Made by a program: the position numbers and the translations under genes
Assembly: GCA_002162685.1 (NCBI GenBank)
Contig: MAAQ01000016.1
Location: forward strand, 1 to 64,000
Length of the DNA stretch: 64,000 bases
Reading direction: 5' to 3'
From: Flavobacteriales bacterium 33_180_T64
GTDB lineage: Bacteria; Bacteroidota; Bacteroidia; Flavobacteriales; Flavobacteriaceae
Part shown: one piece after another, positions 28,264-38,587 of the stretch
Numbering within the stretch: the first letter of the stretch is position 1
How the letters are laid out: the number at the start of each line of letters is the position of its first letter
The notes under the pieces: model-generated
Database searches by the model: none
What the model saw: only the letters and a program-made list of their open reading frames with translations
Told to the model about the DNA's origin: nothing

Positions 28264-29127
28264 CTATCCTAAATACGTTTTTAATATTTTACTTTTAGAT
28301 TCTTGGCGTAAACGCTTAATTCCTTTTTCTCTAATTTGTCTTACGCGTTCTCTCGTTAAATCAAATGTAGCTCCAATTTCATCTAATGTCATCGGTGGCT
28401 CATTGCTCAATCCGAAATTTAAACGAATCACATCACTTTCTTTTTGAGATAGTGTGTCTAAAGCTCTATTGATTTCAACATTAAGCGACTCTTTCATTAA
28501 GTTCCCGTCAGGATTTGGCGATTCGCCAGATTTTACAACATCATATAAACTTGATGTTTCTCCTTCCTTTAAAGGCGCATCCATTGATAAATGTCTCCCA
28601 GAATTTTTTAATGACTGCTTCACTTCTGAAACCGACATTTCTAATTCTAATGCTATTTCTTCAGCACTAGGAGGCCTTTGATGGGTTTGCTCTAAAAATG
28701 AGAACGTCTTATTGATCTTATTAATTGAACCAATTTTGTTCAAAGGTAATCTAACTATTCGAGATTGTTCTGCTAAAGCTTGTAAAATTGCTTGTCTAAT
28801 CCACCAAACAGCATATGAGATAAATTTAAATCCTCTAGTTTCATCAAAACGCTTAGCTGCTTTTACTAATCCAGCATTACCTTCATTGATTAAATCAGGA
28901 AGCGTAAGTCCTTGGTTTTGATACTGTTTTGCAACAGATACTACAAAACGTAAGTTAGCTGTCGTGAGTTTGTCTAAAGCCAATTGATCACCTTCTCTAA
29001 TGCGTTGAGCAAGTTCAACTTCTTCTTCAGCAGTAATCATTGGTAGCTTACTGATGTCTTGTAGGTATTTGTCTAGAGATTTAGATTCACGGTTGGTAAC
29101 TTGTTTAGTAATCTTTAATTGCCTCAT
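28264..29127 (-). CDS. rpoD: Primary sigma factor RpoD/SigA
   Basis: A 287-residue sigma-70 factor. Region 1.2 ([20 protein letters not shown]), region 2 with [16 protein letters not shown], region 3, and region 4 helix-turn-helix ([22 protein letters not shown]) are all present. Region 1.1 and the long spacer are absent, the normal form of the housekeeping sigma in Bacteroidota, which recognises the unusual TTTG/TAnnTTTG promoters seen elsewhere in this window. Confidence 0.96.
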   Translation of the reverse strand: MRQLKITKQVTNRESKSLDKYLQDISKLPMITAEEEVELAQRIREGDQLALDKLTTANLRFVVSVAKQYQNQGLTLPDLINEGNAGLVKAAKRFDETRGFKFISYAVWWIRQAILQALAEQSRIVRLPLNKIGSINKINKTFSFLEQTHQRPPSAEEIALELEMSVSEVKQSLKNSGRHLSMDAPLKEGETSSLYDVVKSGESPNPDGNLMKESLNVEINRALDTLSQKESDVIRLNFGLSNEPPMTLDEIGATFDLTRERVRQIREKGIKRLRQESKSKILKTYLG

Positions 29128-29160
29128 GTATAAATATGTATTTTAAAATGTTTGCAAGGC

Positions 29161-29191
29161 ACAACATAACTTTTAATTTGACAAAAGCAAA
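29161..29191 (-). promoter_or_regulatory. Candidate promoter of rpoD-rpsU
   Basis: On the minus strand TTTG (29191-29188), a 19-bp spacer and TATGTTGT (29168-29161) approximate the Bacteroidota consensus about 35 bp before the rpoD ATG. The -7 box deviates from TAnnTTTG. Confidence 0.4.
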
Positions 29192-29270
29192 TAATTAGGC
29201 GTTTCTTTGCGAAAAAGGGTTGAATTTGACTAATTTTTAATCTTTTTTTAACAATTTAGATCAAAAAGGA

Positions 29271-31895
29271 TTAATTTTTTATTGAATCCTTCGCTTTTTT
29301 TCGGGTTTTTAATAAGCTACCTAAAATGTTTTTAACTCCTTTTTTTATGGGATCAGTAGTTTTAGTTGTATCAGTTTTTACTGAGGTTGAATCTTGAGTC
29401 GAACCACCTATTAAACCGTTTAATAAATCGTTAACTTTTCCTTTTCCTTTGTTAAGGAGTTTCCGTTTTTTTATTTCAATAAGTTGCTTCGTTAAATTTG
29501 AAACACTATTTGTTAAATCAGTTTGTACTTTCGGGCTTGTATAATTCCCCGTAATATTAGCGGTCACAGGAATCGTGATTTTGTCAACTTCGGTATCATT
29601 GATTGTTCCTAATAATTGATTGATATCACTTCCTAAGTATTTTGCAGGCACATCAAAAACAGCATTGTAGTTTAAGGTTTTGTCAAATCCGTGAGCACCA
29701 GAAATAACGATGTTAATATCTTCATATTTTAAATTAAAAGGCTTGACAGTTACTTTTCCATTGGCAAATTCTAATCGGGTTTTAATAGCTTTTAAATCTA
29801 ATTTTTCAAAATCTATAAAACTTAAAACACCATCTAGTTTACTTAAAACCGAGGCTTCGTTTTTGTTGATGTTTGTGGTTAATAATTCGGCAAAAGCATC
29901 ACCTGAAATCGTGTTTAGGTTTGGTGTAAATTCACTATCAAGTGTACCTTGTAATTTTAGTATTGTATTGAGTTTTCCTTGAAAAGCTTTTGCTATTGGA
30001 GCTAAATTTTGAAGCAATTCTAAATTGTTGAATGACTTTGAAATATCAAAACCTTCAGCACCTATATTAAGATCAAAAATTGGTGTATCTGTTTTTGTAG
30101 ATACTTTTCCTGTTAAGGTTAATACACCGTCAAATAGATTTGCTGTTAAATTTTTGAGATCTGCTTCTTGGTCTTTTATTAATAAGGTTCCATTAACATT
30201 TTTTAATTGCAAGTTGTCATAAACAACTGTCTTAGCATTGGCATTAATTGTGCAATCTAAAAAATCTGGAATTTTTAATGACTCGGTCTCCGAAGTTGTT
30301 TTATTAGAGTTGTTTGTAGTGGTTTCATCTTCAACCATAAAGTCACTTACCACAAAATTATTAGAATCGACATTAAAATTACCTTGTAAGGTTTTGTCAC
30401 TTAGTAAAAACCCGAGCAAATTATTAATAGTCCCTGTAGCTTTAAAATCACTAGTTCCAGTTCTAGCATCGAAGGTATTTAAAGTTACGTTTTTGGAATT
30501 AAAGGTCATCTTAGCAGTGTTGATTTGAATAGGATTAACAATATCTTCCGAAGAGAATACAAAATCACTAATACTCATGGTTCCATTATTTTTAATGCGT
30601 TGATAAGCATTGGTTTCAATAGCATTCATGTCAAATGCTGTATGGAGTTTCCCTTTTAAAATGCCACTTAATTGTTTGTCAAACTCAATAGGATACGCTT
30701 TGGTTAAATTAGCAAGATTTAGTGTGCCGTCAATATTGGCATTTACTAATATATTTTTGGTTAGATTTTTTATTGTAGCATTCAATTTAAAAACATCGTC
30801 ATCTATTTTGAAATGGAGTGTTTTGATAGCTACAAAAGTGTCATCAATATGTCCAGTCGTGTTTTTAATGGCTGTATCAATCGTGATATTGCTTACTCGT
30901 TTTGGTGAATCTGGATATTTAAACGAGGCATTGTTAGATGAAATGTGAATGTCTAATGTTGGAATGCTCGTTTCGGTAACTTTTCCTTTCACAATTCCAT
31001 TCACCTTAAAATCACCAGAGGTATCAACAGTTGAAATGTTTTTTGAATAGGCTTCAGGAATGAGTGCTAGAAAATCTTTGAAAGATGATTCTGGATTTTC
31101 AAATGTAATGTCAATATCCTGACCATCTTCTAGCTGTTGTACATAACCATCAAAAACAAGCGGTAACTTATTAATATAACCTTTGTTTTTCATAAAGGTA
31201 TATTTCTGTTCCTTGAGGTTTATCCCAATAATAGCATTAAGTTTTATGGCATTTTGATTTAAATATCGCGTACTGTCAACAGTCATACTTACATGAGCCG
31301 TAGTTTGAGTTTCAAGCTGTGATTTTTCTTCGGAAAAAGTGCCATTTCCAGAATGGTTTAATTCTGAAATATAAATTTGCGTGTTAGATTTTGCGTCTAA
31401 ATAGGTGAAAGCACTATTATTGATTTTATAATCTTCAATGTTGAAAGAGAATCCACTTAACGTATCTGAAGTAGCAGATGTGTTTTCTTTTTCTTTTGTA
31501 ATGTCATAGTTGTTGTCACCAAATGCATCCGTTTTTAAAGTCAATAAGGCTTCATCAATGGCAATCGAATTAATAACAATAGGAGTTTCATTTGCACTTT
31601 TAAATAATTCTTTTACAGACATGGTAAAAGCTATATGTTTTGCTGTTACAAAGGTTTCGTCTTCAAAAGGTTTGTAATTAGTAATTACTAAGTCATCAAT
31701 TGTAACGTGTGCTTGAGGGAAACTGCGAATAAAACTTAAACTAACATCGCTAAATTCAACCTTAGCATTAAGGTTGTCGTTAATAAAGCTTTTAACCATA
31801 TCCTTAATCTGACCTTGAAAAGCAAATGGAATAGCAATTAATAAGGTTATTATGATAAGTAAGGTAATTCCAGTAATCTTTACTATTTTCTTCAT
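29271..31895 (-). CDS. AsmA-like protein
   Basis: An 874-residue protein anchored by one N-terminal helix (ITLLIIITLLIAIPFAF), followed by a very long beta-rich periplasmic part with repeated variations on a strand-turn-strand pattern. It ends in an AsmA_2-like region (about 600-790) and a Lys/Thr-rich tail. This fits the AsmA/TamB-like family, whose larger members are thought to bridge the envelope and move phospholipid to the outer membrane. Single-gene unit, reading away from rpoD by promoter distance but on the same strand. Confidence 0.85.
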   Translation of the reverse strand: MKKIVKITGITLLIIITLLIAIPFAFQGQIKDMVKSFINDNLNAKVEFSDVSLSFIRSFPQAHVTIDDLVITNYKPFEDETFVTAKHIAFTMSVKELFKSANETPIVINSIAIDEALLTLKTDAFGDNNYDITKEKENTSATSDTLSGFSFNIEDYKINNSAFTYLDAKSNTQIYISELNHSGNGTFSEEKSQLETQTTAHVSMTVDSTRYLNQNAIKLNAIIGINLKEQKYTFMKNKGYINKLPLVFDGYVQQLEDGQDIDITFENPESSFKDFLALIPEAYSKNISTVDTSGDFKVNGIVKGKVTETSIPTLDIHISSNNASFKYPDSPKRVSNITIDTAIKNTTGHIDDTFVAIKTLHFKIDDDVFKLNATIKNLTKNILVNANIDGTLNLANLTKAYPIEFDKQLSGILKGKLHTAFDMNAIETNAYQRIKNNGTMSISDFVFSSEDIVNPIQINTAKMTFNSKNVTLNTFDARTGTSDFKATGTINNLLGFLLSDKTLQGNFNVDSNNFVVSDFMVEDETTTNNSNKTTSETESLKIPDFLDCTINANAKTVVYDNLQLKNVNGTLLIKDQEADLKNLTANLFDGVLTLTGKVSTKTDTPIFDLNIGAEGFDISKSFNNLELLQNLAPIAKAFQGKLNTILKLQGTLDSEFTPNLNTISGDAFAELLTTNINKNEASVLSKLDGVLSFIDFEKLDLKAIKTRLEFANGKVTVKPFNLKYEDINIVISGAHGFDKTLNYNAVFDVPAKYLGSDINQLLGTINDTEVDKITIPVTANITGNYTSPKVQTDLTNSVSNLTKQLIEIKKRKLLNKGKGKVNDLLNGLIGGSTQDSTSVKTDTTKTTDPIKKGVKNILGSLLKTRKKAKDSIKN

Positions 31896-32032
31896 TAAAA
31901 AGAATTTTGTTTTCTGTTTTAGCGTAAATTATTTCGTACGTAATTATATATACGCAAAGTTCTGGTTAAAAGTTGATAAGCAATTCTAGTTTAATAAAAT
32001 TTTAACCCCTTTGGTCTTAAAACTATGCGGTG

Positions 32033-32737
32033 TTAAATTAATTCTATCTCTTCATTAATTTTTAAATTAAAACGTTTTCTGAAAATATAGACACCTAAAT
32101 ATAAAAACGGAGTATCAAGAGCAGCGACGAGAACTTTGAATAGAAACCCGGAAATTAGTAATCCGCTAAATCGTTCCCAAGCAATAATATCAAAAGAACA
32201 AAGGAGTATTAAAATAGTAAGTGTATCTACAAGCTGAGAAAACCAAGTTGAAAAATTATTTCTAAGCCAAAGCTGTTTTCCTTTAGTGAGGCGTTTCCAA
32301 AAATGGTATACGCGTATATCTATAAACTGAGCAAATAAATAGGTGAGCATACTTGCAAATACAGCTATTGCCGAATTACCAAATACACTATGATATGTAC
32401 TGTCTTGTATTTTCGACCAACTGGTAGCTGGTACGTAATCGGCAACTAAAATGATTAAAAGAGAGAAAATAGAAGCAAAAAGACCAGCGATTACCACTTG
32501 ATTGGCACGTTTCTTACCATAGATTTCACTTATTAAATCGGTAATTAAGAAGGTGATAGGGTAAGGTAAAATACCTACAGAGATCTCAAAAAGTTTTTCA
32601 CCAAAAATTTCAACATCTATAGGATGCCAATAAAAAAATTTCTGAAAAATTAAATTGCAGACTACCAATGACGTAATAAAAAGCGCAGCTAGGAATAAAT
32701 AAATTTTCTGAGCAACAAGTTTGTCTTTTAAAGTCAT
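32033..32737 (-). CDS. Queuosine precursor transporter (YhhQ/VUT family)
   Basis: A 234-residue inner-membrane protein with about six helices. PYPITFLITDLISEIYGKKRA is the hallmark of the YhhQ/DUF165 family, which imports 7-cyano-7-deazaguanine or a related queuosine precursor for tRNA modification. The family's C-terminal part (FSTWFSQLVDTLTILILL) is also present. Divergent from the folK fusion, 71 bp between starts. Confidence 0.9.
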   Translation of the reverse strand: MTLKDKLVAQKIYLFLAALFITSLVVCNLIFQKFFYWHPIDVEIFGEKLFEISVGILPYPITFLITDLISEIYGKKRANQVVIAGLFASIFSLLIILVADYVPATSWSKIQDSTYHSVFGNSAIAVFASMLTYLFAQFIDIRVYHFWKRLTKGKQLWLRNNFSTWFSQLVDTLTILILLCSFDIIAWERFSGLLISGFLFKVLVAALDTPFLYLGVYIFRKRFNLKINEEIELI

Positions 32738-32808
32738 AAATTGTGAATAAATACTTGGTGTAAATATACGTTAAAGTGATTTTCTTTTCATTATTTTGGC
32801 ATCTCAAT

Positions 32809-33936
32809 ATGAATTCAACTCATCACATCTATATCGCTCTTGGGAGTAATCAAGGCGACAGATTAAAACATCTGCAAGACGCTGTTGATTTGATTTTTTC
32901 TGAAATAGGAAAAATCAACAACATTGCGAAAGTTTATAATACGCCTGCTTTTGGATTTGAAGGCGACGATTTTTTAAATAGCTGCATTTTAATAGAAACA
33001 GATTTTTCTGCTGAGGTTGTATTGCAAAAATTGCAAGACATTGAAATTAAACTAGGTCGTAAAAAAACACAATCGGAGACTTATGAAGCACGTACAATTG
33101 ATTTAGATATTTTGTTTTTTAATGCAGAGTGTATTGAAAGTGAGTTGTTGGTAGTTCCACATCCTGAACTTCAGAATAGACAATTTGTATTACAACCACT
33201 TAATGATATTGCAGCAAAATTTGTACATCCTAAGTTGCAAAAAACAATAGAAGAATTAAGCTTTGAATGTGACGATAAAAGCGACATGGAAGTGATTAAG
33301 ATGTGGTTGAAAAACCCTTCGAAACAGTTCGATTTTTCAAGTTACAATTACATTGCTATTGAAGGAAATATAGGCGCTGGTAAAACAAGTTTAGCACATA
33401 AAATTTCTAGTGATTTTAATGCAAAACTCATTTTAGAACGTTTTGCAGATAACCCATTTTTACCAAAATTTTACGAAGAGCCACAACGTTATGCCTTTAC
33501 TCTAGAAATGTCATTTCTAGCCGACCGTTATCAACAAATTAGTGACGATTTATCGCAACTAGATTTGTTTAAAGATTTTATTGTTAGTGATTACGACATT
33601 TATAAATCATTGATTTTCTCGAAAATCACCTTACCTGAAGATGAGTTTAAACTCTATCGTAAGTTATTCTACCTTATGTATAAAGATATTGCTAAACCAG
33701 AACTGTATGTGTATTTATATCAAAATACAGAGCGTTTACAGGAGAATATCAAAAAGCGTGGTCGCGATTATGAACAGAATATTGAAGACGAATATTTAGA
33801 AAAGATTAATTCAGGGTATTTAGACTTCTTGAAAAACCAATCGGAACTCAATGTGAAGATTATTGATATTTCTGATAAAGATTTTGTGAATAATCGAGCC
33901 GATTATTTATGGTTATTGGGTAAGATTTGTGGTTAA
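32809..33936 (+). CDS. folK: Fusion of HPPK (FolK) and deoxynucleoside kinase
   Basis: I use the ATG at 32809 (375 residues), directly followed by HHIYIALGSNQGDR. Residues 1-160 are HPPK, which pyrophosphorylates 6-hydroxymethyl-dihydropterin in folate synthesis (signature ARTIDLDILFF). Residues about 175-375 are a deoxynucleoside kinase with P-loop GNIGAGKT (186-193), the ERF motif and a lid RGRDYEQNIEDEYL, which phosphorylates salvaged deoxynucleosides. One chain joins folate and dNTP supply. The fusion appears intact with both active sites. Confidence 0.93.
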   Translation: MNSTHHIYIALGSNQGDRLKHLQDAVDLIFSEIGKINNIAKVYNTPAFGFEGDDFLNSCILIETDFSAEVVLQKLQDIEIKLGRKKTQSETYEARTIDLDILFFNAECIESELLVVPHPELQNRQFVLQPLNDIAAKFVHPKLQKTIEELSFECDDKSDMEVIKMWLKNPSKQFDFSSYNYIAIEGNIGAGKTSLAHKISSDFNAKLILERFADNPFLPKFYEEPQRYAFTLEMSFLADRYQQISDDLSQLDLFKDFIVSDYDIYKSLIFSKITLPEDEFKLYRKLFYLMYKDIAKPELYVYLYQNTERLQENIKKRGRDYEQNIEDEYLEKINSGYLDFLKNQSELNVKIIDISDKDFVNNRADYLWLLGKICG

Positions 33937-33948
33937 AAAATCATTCAT

Positions 33949-34222
33949 TTAATTATTTGAGATTTTAGAAAACACATCCCAAACTATAACACCACAGCTT
34001 ACCGAAATATTTAACGAATGTTTGGTTCCAAATTGTGGGATCTTTATCACTAGGTCACTAGCGTCAATGACCTCTTGAGCCACGCCTTTTACTTCATTGC
34101 CAAAAACGAATGCATATTTTTGGTTGGCTTCTAGCTGGAAATCGTTAAGCATAGTGGCCTGTTCTGCTTGCTCAATAGATATGATGTTTACGCTTTCAGA
34201 CTTCAATTGGTTGACTAATATC
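33949..34222 (-). pseudogene. Truncated duplicate of the TrmH-family gene (C-terminal part)
   Basis: This 85-codon fragment is nearly the same as the C-terminal half of the complete TrmH gene at 35032-35571, including KYAFVFGNEVKGVAQEV and QFGTKHSLNISVSCGV. Nucleotide similarity runs from about 33970 to 34222, a constant 1089 bp from the other copy, and stops abruptly where a REP-like sequence begins. The N-terminal half is missing, so the piece cannot be an active methyltransferase. Confidence 0.85.
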
Positions 34223-34297
34223 TACCTGATGGCGCTAGTGTGTCCATACAAGAGTGAGTGTTAACGCAGATTTGTAATCCGTGCCAATAAAAAAAGA
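34223..34297. repeat. REP-like element at the break in the duplicated gene
   Basis: The text ACCTGATGGCGCTAGTGTG and later CGCAGATTTGTAATCCGTGC are like the arms of repetitive elements associated with REP-type transposases that I recall from Flavobacteriaceae. It begins exactly where similarity to the full trmH gene ends. No transposase gene is present nearby. Confidence 0.45.
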
Positions 34298-34433
34298 AAG
34301 CTTTTTAAGAACGAATAAACTTCTTGAGTAAGAATAGTTATTTTATGTAGAAAAAAACCTACAATTATATAGAAAAAATAAAAATATTACTTAAATTTAT
34401 ATCTTAAAGATAAACAATAAAAAAGAGTAAGAA

Positions 34434-34880
34434 ATGATGACAAAATTAATGAGATTGGGCGTATTGGTATTAAGTATAATCGTATTGGCAGGCTGTAGTA
34501 GTGATGATGGTGATTCCTCAGGGCCATCATTATCTGATGCCCCAATAGTAGGTACCTGGAACCTGAAATATCATAAAGCTTTTGGAATAACAATAAACAA
34601 CACTACATGTCACCAGCAGTCATATATTGTTTGGAATGCGGATTTCTCAGGTGATAGAAAAACCTATGCGAATAACGGTCAAGGCGGACCTTGTTTTTTG
34701 ACAGGAGAAGGTACAGGTACCTGGCAAGTCATTCCAGAGTCTGAGTCTGTTTCTGGAGAGAATTATGAGTTCACAGATGAAGGAGGAGTTCATATAGAAG
34801 AAAAGATTGTCTTTATAGATGCAGATAATATGTATATAGATTATAATACTATCGAATTCCATTATGAGAGAGCTAACTAG
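34434..34880 (+). CDS. Lipocalin-like lipoprotein
   Basis: A 148-residue lipoprotein (signal IIVLAGC-SSDDGD) whose mature part begins IVGTWNLKYHKAFG, a lipocalin-like start, followed by beta-strands. Small lipocalin-like lipoproteins with an SSDD linker are common in Bacteroidota. It sits alone between the truncated and the full TrmH copies, so it came in with, or was trapped by, that rearrangement. Function unknown. Its end faces a terminator at 34983-35015. Confidence 0.8.
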   Translation: MMTKLMRLGVLVLSIIVLAGCSSDDGDSSGPSLSDAPIVGTWNLKYHKAFGITINNTTCHQQSYIVWNADFSGDRKTYANNGQGGPCFLTGEGTGTWQVIPESESVSGENYEFTDEGGVHIEEKIVFIDADNMYIDYNTIEFHYERAN

Positions 34881-34982
34881 ATTGTTTATATAACTCTCGT
34901 GTGAGATCTAAGTAACTGGTGTGCTTTTGCAAGGCGTGTCTAATTTAGATTTGCATTTATAATTGAACAAAAGAGAAAAAAT

Positions 34983-35015
34983 AAAAAGCCTTTACAGAAA
35001 TGTAAAGGCCTTTTT
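34983..35015. terminator. Bidirectional terminator
   Basis: Arms GCCTTTACA/TGTAAAGGC (34988-34996 and 35001-35009) with a GAAA loop, plus A- and T-runs, lie between the convergent lipoprotein and TrmH genes. Confidence 0.85.
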
Positions 35016-35031
35016 CATTAAACAAACAATA

Positions 35032-35571
35032 TTACTTTGTTTGAAACTTTTGTTTATTAAACACATCCCAAACTACAACACCACAGCTTACCGAAATATT
35101 TAACGAATGTTTGGTTCCAAATTGTGGGATTTCTATAACTAGACCACTTGCGTCAACCACCTCTTGAGCCACACCTTTTACTTCATTGCCAAAAACGAAG
35201 GCATATTTTTGGTTGAGCTCGGGCTGGAAATCGTTAAGCATAGTGGCCTGTTCTGCCTGCTCAATAGATATGATATTTACGTTTTCAGATTTTAATTGGT
35301 TCACAATATCTAAGGTGTTTTCAACATATTCCCAAGCAACCGTTTCGGTACTACCTAAAGCCGTTTTTCTAATATCATTATGCGGAGGTGTTGCCGTAAT
35401 TCCGCAGAGGTAAATTTTTTCAACTAAAAAAGCATCACTGGTTCTAAATACCGATCCTATATTATTCAAACTTCTAATATTATCTAAAATAATAATAAGA
35501 GGTGTTTTTTTTGCCAGCTTAAATTCGTCTACATTTAATCGGTCTAGTTCGCTGTTTTTTAGTTTTCGCAT
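35032..35571 (-). CDS. TrmH/SpoU family RNA methyltransferase
   Basis: A 179-residue SPOUT-fold methyltransferase. The N-terminal part contains IILDNIRSLNNIGSVFRTSD and the C-terminal knot has FVFGNEVKGV and IPQFGTKHSLNISVSCGV, the SAM-binding motifs of the TrmH class that 2'-O-methylates tRNA or rRNA. The target base is not predictable. A truncated second copy lies 1089 bp to the left. Its start is divergent from mutS. Confidence 0.92.
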   Translation of the reverse strand: MRKLKNSELDRLNVDEFKLAKKTPLIIILDNIRSLNNIGSVFRTSDAFLVEKIYLCGITATPPHNDIRKTALGSTETVAWEYVENTLDIVNQLKSENVNIISIEQAEQATMLNDFQPELNQKYAFVFGNEVKGVAQEVVDASGLVIEIPQFGTKHSLNISVSCGVVVWDVFNKQKFQTK

Positions 35572-35693
35572 GTTAAAATCTTATGGTTTTTGTAGATAAC
35601 TTCTATATTATGAGCTTTATAAAACTTCAAATTATAAGTACTTTAGCAGTCTTACGATTTTCACAAAAATACTATTTAAAAAAGATAAAACCA

Positions 35694-38306
35694 TTGGCTA
35701 AAAAAGTAAAAAAAGAAACACCGTTAATGAAGCAGTATAATACCATTAAGGTGAAATATCCTGATGCATTATTATTGTTTAGAGTTGGAGATTTTTATGA
35801 AACCTTTGGTCAAGATGCTGTGAAAGCGTCTAAGATTTTAGATATTATTCTTACCAAGCGTGGTGCTGGAAGTGAAAATGAAACAGCTTTAGCGGGTTTT
35901 CCGCATCATTCATTAAACACCTATTTACCTAAACTCGTAAAAGCGGGAGAACGTGTTGCTATTTGCGATCAGCTTGAAGATCCTAAGCAAACAAAAACCA
36001 TAGTAAAACGAGGTGTTACAGAGTTGGTTACACCAGGAGTAGCTCTTAATGATGATATTTTACATTCTAAAGCCAATAATTTTTTGGCTGCCGTTTTCTT
36101 CGGAATAAAAGCTGTAGGCGTCTCCTTTTTAGATGTATCAACAGGAGAGTTTTTTATATCACAAGGAAATAGTGAGTATGTCGATAAACTTCTTCAAAAT
36201 TTTAGACCAAGTGAAGTCTTAGTCTCCAAACCAAATCGAAAAAAATACGATGATGCTTTTGGTAACGATTTTCATGCCTTTTATTTAGAAGATTGGGTGT
36301 TTCAGGATGATTATGCTAATGAAACTCTATTAAAACATTTTAATACAAAATCTCTAAAAGGTTTTGGAATTGATAATTTATATGAAGGGATTGTTGCTTC
36401 TGGAGCGATTTTACATTATCTGGGAGAAACACAACATCACAAATTACAACATATCACTGCTATCCAACGTTTGTCAAGAGGTGAGCATGTTTGGATGGAT
36501 CGTTTTACGATTAAAAATCTTGAGTTATATCAGTCTACAAATCAAAATGCAGTGACATTGGTTGATGTAATTGATAAAACAATTTCACCAATGGGTGGGA
36601 GATTGCTTAAACGATGGCTGGCTTTACCGCTTGTAAATATAGAAGACATCAAACATCGTCATGATGTTGTTGAATATATTAAAGACGATTCTATAGTATT
36701 AGGAAAATTTCAGCATCAATTAAAGCAAATAGGTGATATTGAACGTCTCATTTCAAAAGTTGCTACGGCAAAAATTTCGCCTCGAGAAGTCATTTATCTT
36801 AAAAATGCTTTGGAAGCTATTGTTCCCATAAAAGCATTAGCACTTCAGACTAAAAATAAAGCATTACAACATTTAGGAGAGCAAATGGATGCTTGTGAAG
36901 AACTTCGTGAACGTATTAAAACTACTTTAAATGAAGATGCGCCAGTTAATATTTTAAAAGGGCAAACGATTTCATCAGATTTTTCTTCGGAATTAAAAGA
37001 GCTAAGAGGGCTTTCGGCTTCGGGAAAGGATTATCTGAACCAAATGCTTGAGCGCGAAAGTGAACGCACAGGAATCACGTCGCTTAAAATAGCATCAAAT
37101 AATGTGTTTGGGTATTATATTGAAGTGAGGCACACCCATAAAGATAAAGTTCCTGAAGAGTGGATTAGAAAGCAAACACTTGTAAATGCAGAGCGTTATA
37201 TTACAGAAGAACTTAAAGAATACGAAACTAAAATTTTAGGAGCTGAAGAACGTATTTTAGCTATCGAACAAAAGCTATTTGCTGAGTTAGTGACCTGGAT
37301 TGGACAGTTTATAAAACCTGTGCAAAAAAATTCAGCATTAATAGCGCAATTAGATTGCTTGTCTGGTTTTGCTCAATTAGCAATTGCGAATAACTATACA
37401 AGACCAACCCTTACTAATGGTTATGAATTAGACATTAAAAACGGGAGGCATCCTGTAATTGAAAAGCAATTACCACATGGTGAACCTTACATTGCTAATG
37501 ATGTTTATTTAGATCGGGAACGCCAACAAATTATTATGATAACGGGACCTAATATGTCTGGTAAATCGGCTATTTTACGTCAAACAGCACTTATTGTGTT
37601 ATTAGCGCAAATGGGAAGTTTTGTTCCTGCAGAAACAGCTAGTATTGGATTAACCGATAAGATTTTTACTAGAGTTGGAGCGAGTGATAACATTTCGATG
37701 GGCGAATCTACGTTTATGGTTGAAATGAATGAGACAGCTTCTATTTTAAATAATATATCTGATAGAAGTTTAGTGCTTCTTGATGAAATTGGCCGTGGGA
37801 CAAGTACCTATGATGGGATTTCTATTGCTTGGGCTATAAGTGAGTATTTGCATGAGCATCCTAGTAAAGCAAAAACCTTATTCGCTACGCATTACCATGA
37901 ACTTAATGAAATGACTGAAACTTTTGAGCGCATCAAAAATTATAATGTTTCAGTAAAAGAATTAAAGAATAATGTGTTATTTCTTAGAAAACTTGTTGAA
38001 GGCGGAAGTGAACATAGTTTTGGAATTCATGTTGCTAAAATGGCCGGAATGCCTCAGCAAGTGATACATCGCGCAAATAAAATATTGAAGCAGTTAGAGA
38101 AATCACACTCTAGTGAAGAGCTAACAGATAAGGTAAAGACTTTGGATAATGAGATGCAGTTGAGCTTTTTTAATTTAGACGATCCTTTATTAGAACAAAT
38201 AAAAGAAGAGATTGTGACTATAGATATTGATACATTAACACCTATTGAAGCACTTATGAAACTCAACGAAATTAAGCGTATGTTACTGAAAAAGAAGCGT
38301 GCATAA
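35694..38306 (+). CDS. mutS: DNA mismatch repair protein MutS
   Basis: A MutS homologue of about 870 residues that recognises mismatches. I choose a TTG start at 35694 because it gives the family start [18 protein letters not shown]; the longer ATG at 35583 would add 37 residues absent from relatives. The mismatch-binding motif [12 protein letters not shown] (with the Phe-x-Glu pair) is near the N-terminus. The ATPase carries Walker [18 protein letters not shown], and [14 protein letters not shown]. The C-terminal helix-turn-helix is complete. Confidence 0.95.
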   Translation: MAKKVKKETPLMKQYNTIKVKYPDALLLFRVGDFYETFGQDAVKASKILDIILTKRGAGSENETALAGFPHHSLNTYLPKLVKAGERVAICDQLEDPKQTKTIVKRGVTELVTPGVALNDDILHSKANNFLAAVFFGIKAVGVSFLDVSTGEFFISQGNSEYVDKLLQNFRPSEVLVSKPNRKKYDDAFGNDFHAFYLEDWVFQDDYANETLLKHFNTKSLKGFGIDNLYEGIVASGAILHYLGETQHHKLQHITAIQRLSRGEHVWMDRFTIKNLELYQSTNQNAVTLVDVIDKTISPMGGRLLKRWLALPLVNIEDIKHRHDVVEYIKDDSIVLGKFQHQLKQIGDIERLISKVATAKISPREVIYLKNALEAIVPIKALALQTKNKALQHLGEQMDACEELRERIKTTLNEDAPVNILKGQTISSDFSSELKELRGLSASGKDYLNQMLERESERTGITSLKIASNNVFGYYIEVRHTHKDKVPEEWIRKQTLVNAERYITEELKEYETKILGAEERILAIEQKLFAELVTWIGQFIKPVQKNSALIAQLDCLSGFAQLAIANNYTRPTLTNGYELDIKNGRHPVIEKQLPHGEPYIANDVYLDRERQQIIMITGPNMSGKSAILRQTALIVLLAQMGSFVPAETASIGLTDKIFTRVGASDNISMGESTFMVEMNETASILNNISDRSLVLLDEIGRGTSTYDGISIAWAISEYLHEHPSKAKTLFATHYHELNEMTETFERIKNYNVSVKELKNNVLFLRKLVEGGSEHSFGIHVAKMAGMPQQVIHRANKILKQLEKSHSSEELTDKVKTLDNEMQLSFFNLDDPLLEQIKEEIVTIDIDTLTPIEALMKLNEIKRMLLKKKRA

Positions 38307-38334
38307 AAAAAGTAAATTTTTTTCAAAAAAAGGC

Positions 38335-38364
38335 TTTGCATTTCTAAGAAAAGTCTTAAATTTG
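38335..38364 (+). promoter_or_regulatory. Promoter of the tRNA-Gly/tRNA-Leu unit
   Basis: TTTG (38335-38338), 18-bp spacer, TAAATTTG (38357-38364): a perfect fit to the Bacteroidota promoter, about 45 bp before the tRNA-Gly. Confidence 0.85.
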
Positions 38365-38408
38365 CCCTCGCAATTACTACAAACGTTCATTTAAATAATT
38401 GCTATAAT

Positions 38409-38480
38409 GCGAAAGTAGCTCAGGGGTAGAGCATCACCTTGCCAAGGTGGGGGTCGCGGGTTCAAATCCCGTCTTTCGCT
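38409..38480 (+). tRNA. tRNA-Gly (GCC)
   Basis: The acceptor stem GCGAAAG/CTTTCGC, D-arm, anticodon loop TTGCCAA with anticodon GCC, and T-arm GCGGGTTCAAATCCCGT fold without mismatch. CCA is not encoded. Confidence 0.97.
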
Positions 38481-38503
38481 CTACACTGTTAAAATATACC
38501 AAT

Positions 38504-38587
38504 GCTGAAGTGGTGGAATTGGTAGACACGTTGGACTTAAAATCCAATGTCCATTAGGACGTACGGGTTCAAGTCCCGTCTTCAGTA
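38504..38587 (+). tRNA. tRNA-Leu (TAA), integration target
   Basis: A class II tRNA with acceptor GCTGAAG/CTTCAGT, anticodon arm TTGGA-CTTAAAA-TCCAA giving anticodon TAA, a long variable arm (TGTCCATTAGGACG) and T-arm ACGGGTTCAAGTCCCGT. Its 3' part and terminator are repeated at 51725-51819, so this gene is the insertion site of the following element and was kept intact by it. Confidence 0.97.

Noticed and set aside
29710-30948. Four plus-strand frames of 65-112 codons inside the AsmA-like gene
   Set aside because: They lie wholly antisense to one long, intact reading frame and show no domain, signal or promoter.
34387-34593. Minus-strand frame of 68 codons near the lipoprotein start
   Set aside because: It overlaps the start of a well-supported lipoprotein gene and has no recognisable feature.
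35583-35693. N-terminal extension of MutS from the ATG at 35583
   Set aside because: The extra residues do not resemble MutS, while the TTG at 35694 yields the conserved family start.
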